DNA from: Schistocerca nitens
Lineage: Eukaryota > Arthropoda > Insecta > Orthoptera > Acrididae
NCBI RefSeq assembly: GCF_023898315.1
Contig: NC_064625.1
Span: 100,922,269-100,986,268 of the forward strand
DNA: 64,000 nucleotides
Reading direction: 5' to 3'
Both the position numbers and the translations under genes were made by a program. Below are positions 1 through 11,904 of the stretch, one piece after another. The notes beneath the pieces were generated by a model, which worked only from the letters and a program-made list of their open reading frames with translations, did no database searches and was not told where the DNA came from. The first letter of the stretch is position 1, and every line of letters begins with the position of its first letter.

Positions 1-11
1 GGAAAGACATA

Positions 12-260
12 TAAAAGCTAAAAATATGTGCAAGCTTTTGGAGCCATTGGCTGCTTGTTCTGGCAGAAGGGTTGGAGAGGAAGAAAATGGGATTTACGAA
101 AAGGACTGGTGAGGTTTACGAAATGGGGAGAGTTCAGAAAAGTCACCGAGGTCAGGGGAGACTTACCACACAGGATGTGAACAAAAGACTGATTGTTGGG
201 GACTGTATTGAATGAGATTTGAAATGTGAGAGCTTAAAGGTGGAAGATAGGGTGAAGATA
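12..260. repeat. Left inverted arm of the decayed PLE
   Basis: Reads as an imperfect reverse complement of 2815-3061, sharing blocks such as AAAAGGACTGGTGAG, GATTGTTGGGGACTG and AGCTTAAAGG. Identity is estimated by eye at roughly 70-75%. Confidence 0.7.
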
Positions 261-403
261 AGCATGACAGAGATTACTGACAAAACATCGTGCAAAAGTT
301 AATAAGAGTAGAAAGCTAAGTGTGGTAGAGAAAGCATGACAGAGATTACTGACAAAACATCGTGCAAAAGTTAATAAGAGTAGAAAGCTAAGTGTGGTAG
401 AGA
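261..403. repeat. 72-bp tandem duplication
   Basis: Two almost identical 72-bp units (261-332 and 333-403), each starting AGCATGACAGAGATTACTG. It lies inside the 3' part of the decayed PLE. Confidence 0.95.
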
Positions 404-518
404 TGGGGGAGGAAGTAGACAGGTTAGAAAATAAAAGATAGTGTAGAAAACTAAAAGGGAATGAAGAAAGGATTAGTTACTGGGAAGGAACACAAGATTG
501 AGGAAACTAAACAAAATA

Positions 519-1736
519 CACTGAAGCGCCAAAGAAACTGGTATAGGCATGCATATTCAAATACAGAGATACGTAAACAGGCAGAATACGGTGCTGCAGT
601 CGGCAACGCCTATATAATACTAGTGTGTGGCACAGTTGTTAAATGTGTTACCACTGCCACAATGGCAGGTTATCAAAATTTAAGTGAGTGTGAACGTGGT
701 GTTATAATCGGCGCATGAGTGATGGGTCACAGTTTCTCCGAGATAGCGATGAAGTGGGGATTTTCTCATACGACGATTTCACAAGTATACTGTAGATATC
801 AGGAATCCAGTAAAACATCAAATTTCCAACATTGCTGTGGCCGGAAAAAGATCCTGCAAGAATGGGACCAACGACAACTGAAGAGAATAGTTCAATGTGA
901 CAGAAGTGTAACCCTTCCACAAATTCCTGCAGATTTCACTGCTGGGCCATCAACAAGTGTCAGCATGTGAACCATTCAATGAAACATCATCAATATGGGC
1001 TTTTGGAGCTGAAGGCCCTCTCGTGTGCCCTTGATGACTGCGTGACACAAAGCTTTGCACCTCGCCTGGGCCTGTCAATACCAACATTGGACTGTTGATG
1101 ACTGCAAACATGTTGCCAGGTCGGACGAATCTAATCTCAAATTGTATCGAGCGGATGGACATGTATGGGTATGGAGACAACCTCATGAATCCGTGGGCCC
1201 TGCATGTCAGCACATGACTTTTCAAGCTGGTGCAGGCTCTGTAATGTGGGGCATGTGCAGTTGGAATGATATGGGACCCCTGATACGTCTAGATACTACT
1301 CTGACAGGCGACGCATACATAAGCATCCTGTCTGATGACTTGCATCTATTCATGTCCATTGTGCATCCCAATGGACTTAGGCAATTCCAGCAGGACAATG
1401 TGACACCCTACACGTTCAGAATTGCTACAGAGTGGCTCCAGGAACACTCTTCTGAGTTTAAACACTTCCGCTGGCAGCCAAACTCCCCAGACATGAACAT
1501 TATTGAGCATATCTGGGTGCCTTGCAATGTGCTGTTCAGAAGAGATTTCCACCCCCTCGTACTGTTAGGGATTTATGGACAGCCCTACAGGATTCATTGT
1601 GTCAATTTCCTCCAGCACTACTTCAGACATTAGTCGAGTCATGTCACGTCATGTTGCGGCACTTCTGCGTGCTCACCGGGGCCCTACACAATATTGGGCA
1701 GGTGTATCAGGTATCAGTTTCTTTGGTTCTTCAGTG
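519..1736 (+). mobile_element. Tc1-like DNA transposon, DD36E type, decayed
   Basis: The element starts CACTGAAGCGCCAAAGAAAC and ends with the inverted form (GTTTCTTTGGTTCTTCAGTG), flanked on both sides by TA (517-518 and 1737-1738), the target duplicated by the Tc1/mariner superfamily. It is 1,218 bp long and sits inside the PLE remnant, so it is the younger insertion. A second copy of its left end lies in opposite orientation at 29148-29309. Confidence 0.85.
662..1633 (+). pseudogene. Tc1-like transposase pseudogene (DD36E)
   Basis: A cut-and-paste transposase of the Tc1/mariner superfamily, broken by several stops and frame changes. The N-terminal part begins MAGYQNLSECERG, typical of the first helix-turn-helix. 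The catalytic part is readable in one frame from 1055. It has SDES (first Asp), QQDN (second Asp) and SPDMNIIEHIW (catalytic Glu). Counting from the second Asp to the Glu gives 36 intervening residues, placing it with DD36E elements rather than canonical DD34E. The linking region between the two DNA-binding helices is badly damaged, so it is inactive. Confidence 0.8.
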
Positions 1737-1792
1737 TAATTAACATAAATTAAGTCCAGGTGGGTGGTGAGAACCAAGAACATGTTTTAACA

Positions 1793-2840
1793 TTAGTTCC
1801 CACCTGGCGAGTTCTGAGAAACTGCTATTTGGGGGAGAATCCAGATGGCGTGTTTGATGAAACAGGTACCAAGGTTACAACTTTCATGTTGTAGGGCATG
1901 TTGTGCAACAAGAGATTGTGTGTTGCCAGTGTTTATCCCCTGTGTATGCCCATTCATCTTAACTGATAACTTGTTGGTAGTCACACCAGTGTACAAGGCT
2001 GAACAAATATGCATAACAGCTGTCACACTACATGCGTCGTTCGATGAGTGGCCTTCCATTTAATGGGATATATTTTGCCAGTTATAGGTGGTGGTAAGAG
2101 GGTGCAAAGGGTAAGTCTTATAGCAGGGGCGATCACAGAGGTATGAGCCATAAGGCATGGAAATGAGTGCAGAAAGAGCATAGGGTCTGATAAGGATATT
2201 GTGGAGATTGGTAGGGTGACGAAAGTCTATTGTAGGTGTGCTGGGCAAAATGTCAGACAGAATGAACCTCATTTCAAGGCATGATTTTAGGAAGACACAG
2301 CCTTGTAAAAGTAGCTGATTAATACATTCAAGACCAGGATAATACTGAGTGAAAAGTAGTGTACTCCTGGGTTGCTTGGAGGGATTAGCCGTACCGGGAT
2401 TGGATGTGGTGGCCTGGGAAGTTTGCCTTTGAACTTGGATGGCGGGGTAATTATGTCCAGTGAAGGCTGAAGTAGGATGGCAGTGTACTGCTGTACAAAG
2501 TCTTCATCAGAACAAATATGTTTGCCTCAAATGCCAAGGCTGTGTGGGAGGGAATGTTTGATATGGAAAGGATGGCAACTGTCAAAATGAAATACTGTTG
2601 TTTGTTAGTAGGTTTACTGTAAACAGAAATGTGTTGCTGACACTCAGTGAGGATGAGGTCAACATCAATGCAAGTGGCATGGGATATGGAATAGAACCAT
2701 GTGAAATTTAATTGGGAGAATGTATTTAGAGATTCCAAGAATTTTAACAGGCCAGTTTTACCATGAGTCCATATGGCAAGGATATTATCAACGTATCTAA
2801 ATTGGACACCCGTCTTCTGCCTTTAACCTCTCTGGTTTTC
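1793..2840 (-). pseudogene. PLE reverse transcriptase/GIY-YIG remnant
   Basis: On the minus strand near 2810 the translation reads RYVDNILAIW, which matches the RT motif C context (RYVDD/RYMDD in PLEs, FRYMDDTFVIW in the intact copy in this window), with Asn replacing the second Asp. About 550 bases further along the frame there is a segment with SALYTGVTTNKL followed by MNGH. This resembles the GIY-YIG core in which a tyrosine-x-glycine-x-threonine turn precedes a conserved Arg/His region. Stops and frame changes separate the pieces, so no product is expected. Confidence 0.6.
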
Positions 2841-3061
2841 AAATCCCTTCTGGTGCAGTCCCCAACAATCAATCTCATCATTCCCATCCTGTCCAGTTAA
2901 TTTCACCTGACCCAGGGTCGTGGACAACTTTTCCAAACTGTCCTCATTTCCTAAACTCACCAGTCCTTTTTCTTCATCTCACTTCCTTCCCCTCCAGCTC
3001 TTCTGCCAGGAGGAGGAGCCACTGGCTCTTAAGCTTGCACAGTTTATTAAATTTTATATGT
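2815..3061. repeat. Right inverted arm of the decayed PLE
   Basis: Partner of 12-260 in inverted orientation. It directly follows the RT remnant on the minus strand, so it would be the 5' terminal repeat of the element. Confidence 0.7.
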
Positions 3062-3823
3062 GTTTTCTCCTGCCACTGCTTTATGAGTAAATTTTTTTGT
3101 CTATCCAATTATATTTTCAAAAATTGATTATTTTTGTTGATATAACACAATTTGCTGTAGGAGTAGGAAGGGGGTTACTAAATAGTTCAAATTATTCCCC
3201 GCTATTTGCTGTACAGTGACCTGTGGAGTATATTTGTAGCTGTTAGTGGTAAAAGCAATTTTGAAGATGGTCACTTTGTTTGCGGAAGTAACATGAAAGT
3301 GTAGAAAATTTTTAAAATATGAGAATGAGAGTGAGAAGTAGTAAATTGTTTCCTACTTTGTTTGTGAGCCTCACACTGACTTTTTGCATTTATATATCTC
3401 AGTTAGACATATTGCTATCTTTTCTTTTTTGCCACAGGTCACCTCTACAAGCTGTGCTCTACTTTGTGTGATGCTTCCCACCTACCCTGTTCTATGTTTT
3501 GATGAATGTTGTTATGTCAAGCCTTTTCCACACTACTTGGTTTCTGCATGCAGCTCTGCACGTTCAGATGGCTGATTTAAGCAACTTCCATTACCTGCAC
3601 ATTGGTTATAATTCGTTTCAGGTAAGCAGTTGAGTATACATCTTTCTTTTACCAAAATATGTTGTGTAGGTGTCGCCAGAAGAAAAAATTTTCTATCATT
3701 GTCAATTATTATTGGTTGCTCTGTCTTATGCTTACTACAGTTAAATAGTGTTTTTCACCAGATGTGTTTCACTTTTATTTAGGAAGCATCTTCTGTGGTA
3801 GTTCTGGAAGTGTGGGTAGTTAA
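3062..3823. other. No gene recognised
   Basis: AT-rich sequence between two transposons. No open frame with recognisable protein content and no clear repeat was seen. Confidence 0.5.
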
Positions 3824-3825
3824 TA

Positions 3826-5154
3826 CAGGGTGTCTCACTCAAACCTCCCTGATTTCAAAGACCCAGGAAAAAAACCATAGTAGATGTGACAATGAAAAAT
3901 GCACCACATTGTAGAGCATCTCAAAGAATTTATTTATTTATCATCAGTACACCTCTACATGTGAACCATTTGTAGCATGAAGAATATCAAGTCTATATTC
4001 AATTTCTTGCCAAGTTCTTTGTAACATTTCCTCTGTTATTGTTGCAATCGCATCAGTGATACGATGATGCAATGTAGGAATATCGTCCACTTTGGTCGCA
4101 TACACGCGGCCAATCACAAATCCCCACATAAAGAAATCATGCAGCATAATGTCGGGCGAACGTGGTGGCCAGGCAATGGGTCTTGCGTGTCCGATCCAAT
4201 GATTGGTAAATTTTCCTACCCAGGAACTTGCGAACAGCCGTTGACGAATGCGGCAGAGCTCTATCTTGTTGAAATATGATGTTGGGTTTCAAGTCTTGTA
4301 TCTGAGGGTACACAAACTGCTCCAACATGTCCAGATACGCTGACCCATTCACTGTTTGTTCCGCAAAGAAGAACGGTCCAACAATCCTGTTGTGCATTAG
4401 CCCACACCAGATGTTTAGTTTAGAGCAATCACAAACATGTTTAATGACAACGTTCGGATTTTGTGAACCCCAAATCCAAACATTATGCCTATTAACCGCT
4501 CCTGATAGATGAAAGGTTGCCTCATCTGGGAATAAACATCTTTCAAGGAAGCTGGCATCCATATCAATACGCTGCTGCATATCCGCAGCAAATTGTTGTC
4601 GGCGTGGTTTGTCATTTGGCATCAGATGTTGCAGAATTTTCACTTTGTAAGCACACATATGAAGATGCTGGTGAACTACACGATGCAATGTTGATCGAGG
4701 TACATCAAGTTCCCTAGATGCTTCACAAATTGACTTACATGGGCTTCTGAGAAGCGTTCGTCTGATGTCCTCCACTGTCTATTCTGAAACTCCATAACAT
4801 GCACTGTCAGAATGTTTCAGAACATTTCCTGTTGCAAGAAACTTCCTATACCATTCCTTAATTGTTTTCACATCAGGTGGATCACATTCATACACATGAC
4901 GATAATTTCTTTGCACATTAATCGGCGATTTTGTTTCTGCAAACCACACTACTGCTTGCATGCGTTGCTGTGGAGTCACCATTTTCATTCCCTGCGACCA
5001 TGCTGCACTCTGGCGATGATACTTGGCACTTCTGACACAGGAATATAAATTCTTTGAGTTGCCCTACAATGTGGTGCATTTTTCATTGTCGTTTCTGCTG
5101 TGGTTTTTCTCTCCTGCGTCCTTGAAATCAGGGAGTTTTAGGTGGGATACCCTG
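3826..5154 (-). mobile_element. Tc1/mariner-superfamily transposon (DD41D type), decayed
   Basis: Ends are imperfect inverted repeats of about 33 bp: CAGGGTGTCTCACTCAAAC on the left and its degenerate complement ending GGTGGGATACCCTG on the right. TA flanks both ends (3824-3825, 5155-5156). The 1,329-bp body holds one transposase pseudogene on the minus strand. Confidence 0.85.
3944..4988 (-). pseudogene. Transposase pseudogene with N-terminal DUF4817-like HTH domain
   Basis: The frame starts MKMVTPQQRMQAVVWFAET, the helix-turn-helix typical of insect transposases annotated as DUF4817. A TAG stop at 4781-4779 interrupts the frame (likely a CAG Gln codon originally). It continues in the same frame with FPDEATFHL (first Asp) and FQQDRALPH (second Asp). 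About one extra A near 4210 shifts the frame, after which the C-terminal part PPRSPDIMLHDFFMWG is readable. With that shift taken into account, 41 residues separate the second Asp from the Asp before FFMWG, suggesting the DD41D group. One stop and one frameshift make it inactive. Confidence 0.8.
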
Positions 5155-5156
5155 TA

Positions 5157-6639
5157 CGTATCTACATTTGGTGTCCTTTATAAATAAAAGCATCAGCTGA
5201 GAAATACTCTTTAATTATAGAAGGTCTAAGATGGAAAAATAAATAATAATTGATTATGACAGCTGCTGAGAGAGATGGGCTTGAAAACAAATAGATTATA
5301 TTATTATGTTCTTTTATTTTACATATTAATGATGATGTTTACACCCATTGAGTGTCCACACACATTCTCATGCATGTGATGCTTTTTGTTCTGTCTCTGC
5401 TCTGAAAGGGAAAATGCATGAAATCTAAATGCTTCTGTTTATGGGCTGAATGTTGCATGAGTTCAAGGAGAGGTCGGTATATAGTGTGCAATTAGCTGTA
5501 TGTAATATTTTACTGCTTATACATTAAGATTAACATATGGGAGGGAAACCAAAAGGTAACCAGATTTCCTTTCCTGTGGACCAAGTCACAGTACTGTCAG
5601 TTTCACCTTTGAGATGCCTCTCCTTAACACAAGTCTGAGTCAGTCGATCGACCATCATTGTCAACCAACTGTCATCTGTGCGGAAATGTGAGCGCGGTCT
5701 GAGACTTGTTTCCGTGAACATTGTTTCGTGCAGGAAAGGAATTATGGTTCTTTACGGTCTTCCTCTTACATGAGAGTGGAAGCAAATTTTTGATTTAAGT
5801 AGTACAAGTGTGTAGTATTTAATTTGAATTTTCCACATTTTTCTCAGCATGTAATTTCCTAATTCATTGTTTCTACCAAGACTAAATTAAAAGAAAGTAT
5901 CATTACAGACATAAGTTTCTGATAGCCTTATTTATTTATTGCTCTTTGTATGCAACACGTACGCCAGGTTGTGATTACAGTGCTTGCTGTTTCTGACAAT
6001 TTTGGTCTGTATTACTCTTTTTATAGTCTGTCAACATCTATGTAACAGCATTTGAAAGTTGTTATTAATGCTGAAAAGTTATTTATATTATGTGTTCCAG
6101 AAACAAGTAAACAGAGAAAACAGTGGAATGAACTCAGTAAAACTATTCTGTAAGGTCAGAGATTTCCACGTACCTGTCTGACTATGTTTTGTGTGACGTC
6201 GGGCTAAGCTGAAGAAAGTAAATGAGTTGCAACAGTGTTTCAACAACACAGATCAGTTTTTTGTCGGTGCGGCATTGGAGGTAACTGAGTGACTTGTGAC
6301 TGTTGCAATTCTAGGAGCTCACAAATGGGAGCAGAGATTGTTAGAGAGATTCCACAGAACTTACATATGTGCACTATTAGTGGCGTTGTTATGAGAATGG
6401 TGATGTGTGTATAAAACCTGGAAAGCAGGAAGTCCTTGGGAAAATTGAATTTACTAAAACTGAGAAATTTCAGGGAATCTGGAAACGCTCGATAAAATGT
6501 AAGAGACTCTAGGGAGAGTTGAAATGTTTGTTAATGAAAAGAAATGTTCTGCATCATTTTGTAACAGATCACTTTCAGGTTCTGTTTCAGAAAAATCTAT
6601 TGTGAAGGAATTAAAATTCTGGGAGAAGAAATAAATGAT
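5157..6639. other. No gene recognised
   Basis: AT-rich intergenic sequence. Short open frames here show no recognisable motif. No repeat with other parts of the window was noticed. Confidence 0.5.
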
Positions 6640-7369
6640 GAGTTATTTTTATAAATAACTTTTCTGCTACCAGTCATGATTTTCTTATACTTATATTTTA
6701 CCCATTGCATTTTGGGAAATGATTCCCATTTTGAAGTACATTTTTCTCTGTGTACTGTGCCATTTTTTCATAATGTTATTGATACGTGAGGTTCTGCCTT
6801 GTTTTGTTGGCTTTACTGCAGTACAATATGAAGAAAAAATGCTGCATTTGGAGGTTGGCACGTGATTCCTCATCCAGATTCGAGACAAAAGTTTATCTAT
6901 GAAAATCATATCAGGTACATTTTGAAAACACATGTATGAAAACGAGAAGCTGGCAACACTGTCACATTATGCAACACATTGGAATGTACAAAGGAATGTG
7001 TATCACCCCGCATTACCATACGAGCTGTCATAACTTGCTGAATAGACTGCTGGTAGATCAGATCCACCATGGAGCTATGATTCGAATCCTCATCATGTTA
7101 ATTTTTTATATTTTTAGATGTCTGTTCCTTAGTTTTTGTCATTTATAAGCAGGACATCATTTTGTCACATGACAGTAGCCTATCACATGAAAATGGGGTC
7201 CATTAAATTGCATGCGTGTGTGTACTAACCATGCAGTGCACAACCATAGGTGGTCCTGTCAAGTTGATGTGGGGTGGTTGCCTGATGGAATAAGCATACT
7301 GGATGCATCTGACTGGAGCAACACCTTCGGGTAACCAGTAATCTTTGTTCACAAGTAATGGACAGAGTG

Positions 7370-7540
7370 TAACAATATTATAAAAAGGGTTGCTACCCAT
7401 CACATAGCGGAGATGCTGAGTCGCAGACAGGCACAACAAAAAGACTGTAAGAAAGTGAAGGTCTTGTTGGTTGAAGCTATCCACAATTCAGCATCTCTGC
7501 TATGTGGTGAGTAGCAACTATTGTTTTCATAATATTGTTA
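7370..7540. mobile_element. Palindromic foldback (MITE-like) repeat
   Basis: Begins TAACAATATTA and ends with the exact complement TAATATTGTTA. The arms continue as imperfect inverted repeats of about 50 bp including GTTGCTAC..CACATAGC.GAGATGCTGA. It has no coding capacity. A related decayed copy lies at 20345-20530. Confidence 0.8.
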
Positions 7541-7879
7541 CAGGCCATCCTGAATTTGCCATTGTTTGATTTTGAGTGATGGACAGAAGTTGTCCAAGGA
7601 CTAAACATACTCCACAGACAGACAGTGTGATTCATGAAACCATTCACTAGTCTCCTCGGTGAAGTACCCATGATGTTGCGAAGCAGTTCCAAATATCTCA
7701 AAGGCGGTCTGTTTAAATGTTGCTCAATTAAAAACTGCCCAACACCAGCGGCCAGAATACCACATTTGACGAGTACAATTTTGTGAATGGCTTTTGCACC
7801 AAGTGGAAGATAATGAACATTTTAGAAATAATATGACAACTTCACTTGTGAAGTTAGTTTCAACTTCCACAACAGACAA

Positions 7880-8365
7880 TTTTGCTCAGAGCACAACCCT
7901 GCGTGTCATCTGTGAATGTGACTTTCAGGTATGCTATGGCATAAACCTGTGGGCTGGAGTCGTGCAAGGAGACCTTCTGGGACCTTACCTATTACCAGAC
8001 AAGTTGAAAGTGCCACTGCACTATATGTTTCTTTGCAATACTTTGCCTGACACATTAGAAAGTGTTCCACTTTGTGTTCCATGACCGCTATGGTTTCAGT
8101 ATAATGGCACACCTCCACACTTTGGAATGAATGTTTGTAACTTTTTTAGTGAAGTATTTCCGGAGAAAAGGGATGGTCATTATGGTCCAGTGTTATGGTT
8201 TCCACATTTCCCAGATCTTAATCCAGTAGATTTTTATTTATGGTCACTTTTAAAAGAACAAGTTTAAAGTACTTCACACACAGATGTACACGACCTAATA
8301 GCTCGCGTGCAGGCTGCTTCAGCAATGGTGGATGCAGATGTTCAGCAAAGTATGATCCAGTGAGT
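7880..8365 (+). pseudogene. Transposase C-terminal remnant (DUF4817-associated family)
   Basis: Translated pieces in two frames read INLWAGVVQGDLLGPYLL, then (after a frame change near 8090) YNGTPPHFG and PHFPDLNPVDFYLWSLLK. This is the catalytic half of the same broad family as 3944-4988: the second-Asp region (here Asn-Gly in place of the Asp) and the SPDxNPxDFxLW block. The N-terminal DNA-binding part was not found. It is inactive. Confidence 0.75.
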
Positions 8366-9250
8366 GAAGTGTTTGCAAATGCAAGGGGGTCATTTTGAAC
8401 ATCTTCTCTAAAGTGAACATTGCTCATATCTTTGTACGTACAGGCTCTGTGAAGATAAGCCTGGATGTCAAAAGTACAGAATGAAATTACTGCACATAGC
8501 ATGTAGTACAATCTATTGTAGCCTACCTGTTATGTTTTTTGCATCTCATTGGATACAGACAATGTTGCTGTATCCACTATTATTCTCTATTGGCTTTATT
8601 TATGTCGTGGGCAAAAGAAAGTGGTTGTTTACATCTGTAAGAAGTTAATTTATGTCTTAAATGTTTAAATAAAGGTAACAGTGACAGAAAGAAATACACA
8701 AGGTACTGCATTTTGGAAGTGGAAGTTGGATACAGTTTGATGCTGTAACTGAAAATAGTGTTTGGCTTGAATGCGACTTGAAAATTGCCGAGCCTGCATA
8801 TCAGTCCCCCAAGGCATTGCCTCGTCTTGCTGAGGTAATGGTGCAGCTCCAGTACAGTGCAGAGTTGTTGCTACCTGTTCTTGGCCATGCTGCACACAGT
8901 ATAGAGTTACCAGAGTCTCTGTTTTGAAACTGCATTTCTATTAAACCTATTAGTGGGACTAGGGTTTGCTAGATTCACTTTTGTGTCGAATTGGGATGAG
9001 GAATCGTTAGCTGACTGCCAAGTTGGCATTTTTCTTCTCCCTGTACATCAAAATTGCAGTGAAGTCAGTATAACAAAGCAGGTAGTCACACATGGAAAAA
9101 CATTGCAAAAAATGGTGTAGTACACATAGAAAAACACAGTTGCAAATTAGAATCATTTCCCAAATGCTTCATGTAAAATATAAATTAAAGAAAAATGTGA
9201 CTGGTGGCAGAAAAGTTATTTATAAACAGACCCATCACAAACCATTTCTA

Positions 9251-10594
9251 CACTACTGGCCATTAAAATTGCTGCACCAAGAAGAAATGCAGATGATAAA
9301 CTGGTATTCATTGGACAATTTGGGTGCATAGATCCTGAGAAATCCGTACCCAGAACAACCACCTCTGGCCATAATAACGGCCTTGATACGCCTGGGCCTT
9401 GAGTCAATCAGAGCTCGGGTGGCGTGTACAGGTACAGCTACCCAAACAGCTTCAACACGATACCACAGTTCATCAAGAGTAGTGACTGGCGTATTGTGAC
9501 AAGCCAGTTGCTCGGCCACCATTGACCAGATGTTTTCAATTGGTGAGAGATCTGGAGAATGTGCTGGCCAGGGCAGCAGTCGAACATTTTCAGTATCCAG
9601 AAAGGCCCGTACAGGACCTGCAACATATGGTCGGGCATTATCCTTCTGAAATGTAGGGTTTTGTAGGGATTGAATGAAGGATAGAGCCACGGGTTGTAAC
9701 ACATCTGAAATGTAACGTTCCATGTTCAAAGTGCTGTCAGTGCGAACAAGAGGTGACCGAGACATGTAACCGATGGCACCCCATACCATCACGCCAGGTG
9801 ATACGCCAATATGGCGATGACGAATACATGCTTCCAATGTGCGTTCACCCCGATGTCGGCAAACACGGATGCAACCATCATGATGCTGTAAACAGAACTG
9901 GATTCATCCGAAAAAATCAGGTTTTGCCATTTGTGCACCCAGGTTCGTCGTTGAGTACACCGTCGCAGGCGCTCTTGTCTGTGATGCAGCATCAAGGGTA
10001 ACCGCAGCCACGGTCTCCGAGCTGATAGTCCATGCTGCTGCAAACGTCGTCGAACTGTTCGTGCAGATGGTTGTTGTCTTGCAAACGTACCCATCTGTTG
10101 ACTCAGGGATCGAGACGTGGCTGCACGATCCGTTACAGCCGTGCGGATAAGATGACTGTCATCTCGACTGCTAGTGATATGAGGCTGTTGGGATCCAGCA
10201 TAGCGTTCCGTATTACCCTCCTGAACCCACCGATTCCGTATTCTGCTAACAGTCATTGGATCTCGACAAACGCGAGCAGCAATGTCGCGATACGATAAAC
10301 CGCAATCCGACCTTTATCAAAGTCGGAAATGTGATGGTACACATTTCTCCTCCTTACACGAGGCATCACAACAATGTTTCACAAGGAATCGCCGGCCAAC
10401 TGCTGTTTGTGTATGAGAAATTGGTTGGAAACTTTCCTCATGTCAACAGGTTCTACGTGTCGCCACTGGTGCCAACGTGTGAATGCTCTGAAAAGCTAAT
10501 CATTTGCATCTCACAGCATCTTCTTCCTGTCAGTTATTTTTCGCGTCTGTAGCATGACTTATTCGTGGTGTAGCAATTTTAATGGCCAGTAATG
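9251..10594 (-). mobile_element. Tc1-like DNA transposon with both inverted ends
   Basis: The left end CACTACTGGCCATTAAAAT and the right end ATTTTAATGGCCAGTAATG are inverted copies of about 25 bp, flanked by TA on both sides (9249-9250, 10595-10596). The length, 1,344 bp, is normal for a Tc1-like element. Good preservation of the ends suggests a fairly recent insertion, although the transposase has two frame breaks. Confidence 0.92.
9253..10366 (-). pseudogene. Tc1-like transposase (DD34E), two frame breaks
   Basis: The protein would start at the ATG at 10366 (MPRVRRRN). After DFDKGR a small deletion of about 13-14 bp shifts the frame near 10305. It then reads GLSYRDIAARVCRDP, the first helix-turn-helix, followed by the second (SARTVRRRLQQHGLSAR) and FSDES with the first catalytic Asp. 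A single missing base just after DES shifts the frame again near 9903. The rest reads GVMVWGAIGY, QKDNARPY (second Asp) and HSPDLSPIENIW (Glu), with 34 residues between second Asp and Glu. Both indels would have to be absent for function, so this copy is dead. Confidence 0.88.
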
Positions 10595-10596
10595 TA

Positions 10597-11335
10597 ATTA
10601 ATCAAATCAGAAGACATAAATATTTTGAGGTTTGCTGACAGCATTGTAATTCCATCAGAGACAGCAGTTGACTTCGGAGAGCAGTTGAATGGTGTGGATG
10701 GTGCCTCAAAACAAGGGTAATGGATGTAGTCAATTAAATCAGGCGGCATTGACAAAATGAGGCACTGAAAGCAGTAGATGAGTTTTGGTATTTCTGTAGC
10801 AAAATAATTGAAGGTGGTCAAACTAGAGAGGATATAAGAAGCAGACTGGCAATAGCAAGAAAAACATTTCGTAAAAAGAGATATTTATTAACATCAAATA
10901 TAATTTTGTTTCATTTCCTAAAGGTGTATGTCTGGAGAGTAACCTAGTTGCAAACTGGAACGTGGATGATAAACAGTTTGAACAGGAAAGTTGTTGAAGC
11001 GTTTGAAATGTGTGAAGATTATATGGGCAGATGGTGCAGCACACCAACAGATACTGAATCAAATTGGGCGGAAAAGTGTTTTATGGCACAACTAGTTTAA
11101 AAGCAAAGGTCACTTGGTAGGCCATTTCTTGTGGTGTCAAGAATCATAGAGTTGCTAGCCTAGAAAGTGTGAGGTTAAAAATTTTAGAGGGTGACCAGTG
11201 TTTGAATACAGTTAGCAGGTTCAAATTTATGTAGGCTGCAATAGTTATGCATAGATGAAGAGGCTTGCATAAGATGGACTAGCATTGGTAGCTTCATCAA
11301 ATCAGGCATAAGGTTTAAGACAACAATAACAATGA
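10597..11335 (+). mobile_element. LINE 3' fragment, decayed
   Basis: Nucleotide sequence follows 17640-18440 (LINE at 16420-18450) in the same order: the RT motif C region (TTTGAGGTTTGCTGACAG), then AGAGAGGATATAAGAAGCAG, then the C-terminal region, ending in an ACAACAATAACAATG-type tail. It is far more decayed than the other copies and holds no frame. The Tc1-like element ends directly next to it. Confidence 0.75.
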
Positions 11336-11900
11336 TTAAGGAAATTACAAAGCCATCCAAAAAGGGACAGCGATTTAAGCAGGGCTTGGGTTGTAGTACT
11401 CACTTCATCAAATCCTCAGCAGCCATATCATCTATCAGCACCAAAAAACACTACAAGATGTGCTTTTGGAGGTATAACAGCACGAGCACAGGAAAACAAA
11501 TGTGCATCAGAGGTGCGTTATGGAATGAGAGCTAAGTTTTGCCCACACTGGCAACACCTCATGGTCTCATCGGAGTTAGGCAGTGAATACATGCAAGGTC
11601 ACTGCTGGGTACATCTGAAGAAGACAGCCATGTCAGTCATTAAAGTATTGTCCACAGAATGGGATCAATAACTCTGACACAAATCCTAAAATATGCTATT
11701 GTCATTTGCATTGAGAAAACTTTATAAACCATATCACTGGGAGGGAGTTTTAGCATATGCACACAGCATAGTTACAAGGGACTGCGCACCTCCTCTTCTA
11801 GGGTACCACCAGAGATCAACCAGCTAACTCCTAATGCGATAGTTTGACTGAACGTGCTTAACTGTAACAACGGAAACTCCAGGTAAGAATATGAACAATC
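11336..11900. other. No gene recognised
   Basis: No convincing coding signal or repeat seen. A 67-codon open frame at 11332-11535 has no recognisable motif. Confidence 0.45.
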
Positions 11901-11904
11901 TAGG

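Larger units (their letters stand above)
12..3061 (-). mobile_element. Decayed Penelope-like retroelement (PLE) with inverted terminal arms
   Basis: The two ends (about 12-260 and 2815-3061) are imperfect inverted copies of each other, and between them the minus strand encodes fragments of a reverse transcriptase followed by a GIY-YIG-like segment. That order and the inverted terminal repeats fit PLE architecture, as in the intact copy at 55625-58643. A Tc1-like element (519-1736) is inserted near the left end. No intact frame remains. The exact outer boundaries were not found. Assignment rests on the RT motif, the endonuclease-like segment and the arms together. Confidence 0.6.
6640..9235. 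repeat. 2.6-kb inverted-repeat element with about 260-bp arms
   Basis: The left arm (about 6640-6905) and the right arm (about 8975-9235) are inverted copies, sharing for example AAAGTTATTTATAAA, GAATCATTTCCCAAA and GGATGAGGAATC in opposite orientation. Between them lie a decayed transposase (7880-8365) and a palindromic foldback repeat (7370-7540). I cannot tell whether the arms are true terminal repeats of one transposon. The right arm is directly abutted by the Tc1-like element at 9251. Confidence 0.7.

Noticed and set aside
261-403. CRISPR-like repeat
   Set aside because: Only two units with no spacers, in a eukaryotic transposon; it is a simple tandem duplication.
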